From positions 1,364,001 through 1,428,000 of the forward strand of contig NZ_JAOYOD010000001.1 of assembly GCF_025833875.1 (NCBI RefSeq): a DNA stretch of 64,000 nucleotides, written 5' to 3'. The stretch comes from Reichenbachiella ulvae (GTDB taxonomy: Bacteria; Bacteroidota; Bacteroidia; Cytophagales; Cyclobacteriaceae). Position 1 is the first letter of the stretch, and the number at the start of each line of letters is the position of its first letter. The notes under the pieces are model-generated. The model was not told the DNA's origin. It did no database searches and saw only the letters and a list, made by a program, of their open reading frames with translations. Below, piece after piece: positions 63,561-64,000 of the stretch. The position numbers and the translations under genes are program-made.

Positions 63561-64000
63561 GCAAACTGAAACTTCATGTACTTAATGCTTTCCCCTTGGT
63601 CATAGAATAGCTGTTCGTATTTGGTCTTGACACCATGATGCTCATCCATAAACTCTGACTGATATAAATTGTGGGTATAAGATAGATTCTTAACCTTGAT
63701 CTGCCCTGTTTGGATTAGTTCCAGTGTGTAATCGAATAGAAATGTACTGTCAGTCTTGAACTTTAACCAACCCTCATCATCCAATAAGTTTCGATACATT
63801 TCCATAAATCGAGGCGCCGTTAACCTCCTTTTTTCATCCCCATCCTTTGGTCGAGGATCGGGAAATGTAATCCACAATTCGGAGATTTCATTTGAGGCAA
63901 AATGGTCATCAATTTGCTCAATTTTAGTTCTTAAAAAGGCGATATTATCAAGATTATTCTCAACCGCATAGGAACTTCCTACCCATATGCGGGCCCCTTT
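63557..64000 (-). CDS. trmB: tRNA (guanine-N7-)-methyltransferase TrmB, C-terminal part
   Basis: The last 147 codons of a gene that continues beyond the window end. The visible sequence has KGARIWVGSSYAVENN and the TrmB mark ELWITFPDPRPKDGDEKRRLT, with the catalytic Asp in FPDP and the substrate-side LKFKTDS, followed by the closing FYDQGESIKYMKFQ. It methylates G46 of tRNA at N7. The stop overlaps the stop of the convergent ECF-linked gene by 4 bp. Confidence 0.9.
   Translation of the reverse strand, partial: KGARIWVGSSYAVENNLDNIAFLRTKIEQIDDHFASNEISELWITFPDPRPKDGDEKRRLTAPRFMEMYRNLLDDEGWLKFKTDSTFLFDYTLELIQTGQIKVKNLSYTHNLYQSEFMDEHHGVKTKYEQLFYDQGESIKYMKFQFA

Overview
The window reads as chromosomal DNA of a free-living, probably marine, Bacteroidota (Cytophagales type; a Reichenbachiella-like relative is a guess, not a demonstrated identity). 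The signs are many short-leader lipoproteins, TonB-dependent receptors with an N-terminal carboxypeptidase-regulatory-like domain, a subtilase with a type IX secretion (T9SS) tail, DUF1573, DUF4197, DUF4374 and DUF3667 proteins, a parE-parC pair, little Shine-Dalgarno signal and a TTG/TAnnTTTG-type promoter. I see no rRNA, tRNA, IS element, prophage or CRISPR array.

Layout. 1-6.0 kb: the tail of an EamA transporter faces a leftward operon mnmA - lipoprotein - S8 subtilase (frameshifted before its T9SS tail) - TonB receptor. 6.2-9.7 kb: a small membrane protein, a thioredoxin-like protein, a TrpF-fold protein without the catalytic Cys, a DUF3667 protein and a HEAT-repeat protein. 9.8-17.6 kb: a very large hybrid histidine kinase with a stand-alone receiver, then a tightly overlapping run of a small protein, a metallo-beta-lactamase-fold protein and an NFACT protein, then a DoxX-like protein. 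17.6-24.8 kb (leftward): a V4R-domain protein, then parE-parC-trmH-sanA-like. 25-34 kb: mixed housekeeping and secreted proteins (DUF4197, haem-binding, aldo/keto reductase, methyltransferase, esterase, metzincin-like protease, HDAC-like). 33.7-37.0 kb: divergent oxyR/katG. 37.7-44.4 kb: a leftward metal or siderophore uptake operon (TonB receptor, DUF4374, DUF4198, DUF3325-like, DUF3649-like, PepSY) with three dyad elements upstream of the receptor. 44.5-52.8 kb: MtfA-like peptidase, PL10 pectate lyase, phosphoesterase, choice-of-anchor I beta-propeller lipoprotein, a structured 510-bp gap, an RluA-type pseudouridine synthase and a lipoprotein. 52.9-64 kb: fbaA, 3-hydroxyacyl-CoA dehydrogenase, NUC1 nuclease, TPR lipoprotein, DUF1573, trpS, phosphohexomutase, Ca/Na antiporter, ECF sigma with a membrane partner, and trmB (cut by the window end).

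The most unusual DNA is the gap at 49433-49942. It holds twelve degenerate units spaced exactly 21 bp apart (two helical turns), with four positions invariant in every unit. Beside them, close to the next gene's start, lie two interleaved perfect inverted repeats with pseudoknot topology. Neither is coding or CRISPR-like. Other regulatory patterns are three TCACTA-N4-TAGTGA dyads before the metal receptor, four TTAAC direct repeats at 10-11 bp spacing before the ECF sigma gene, and an OxyR-like half site between oxyR and katG.
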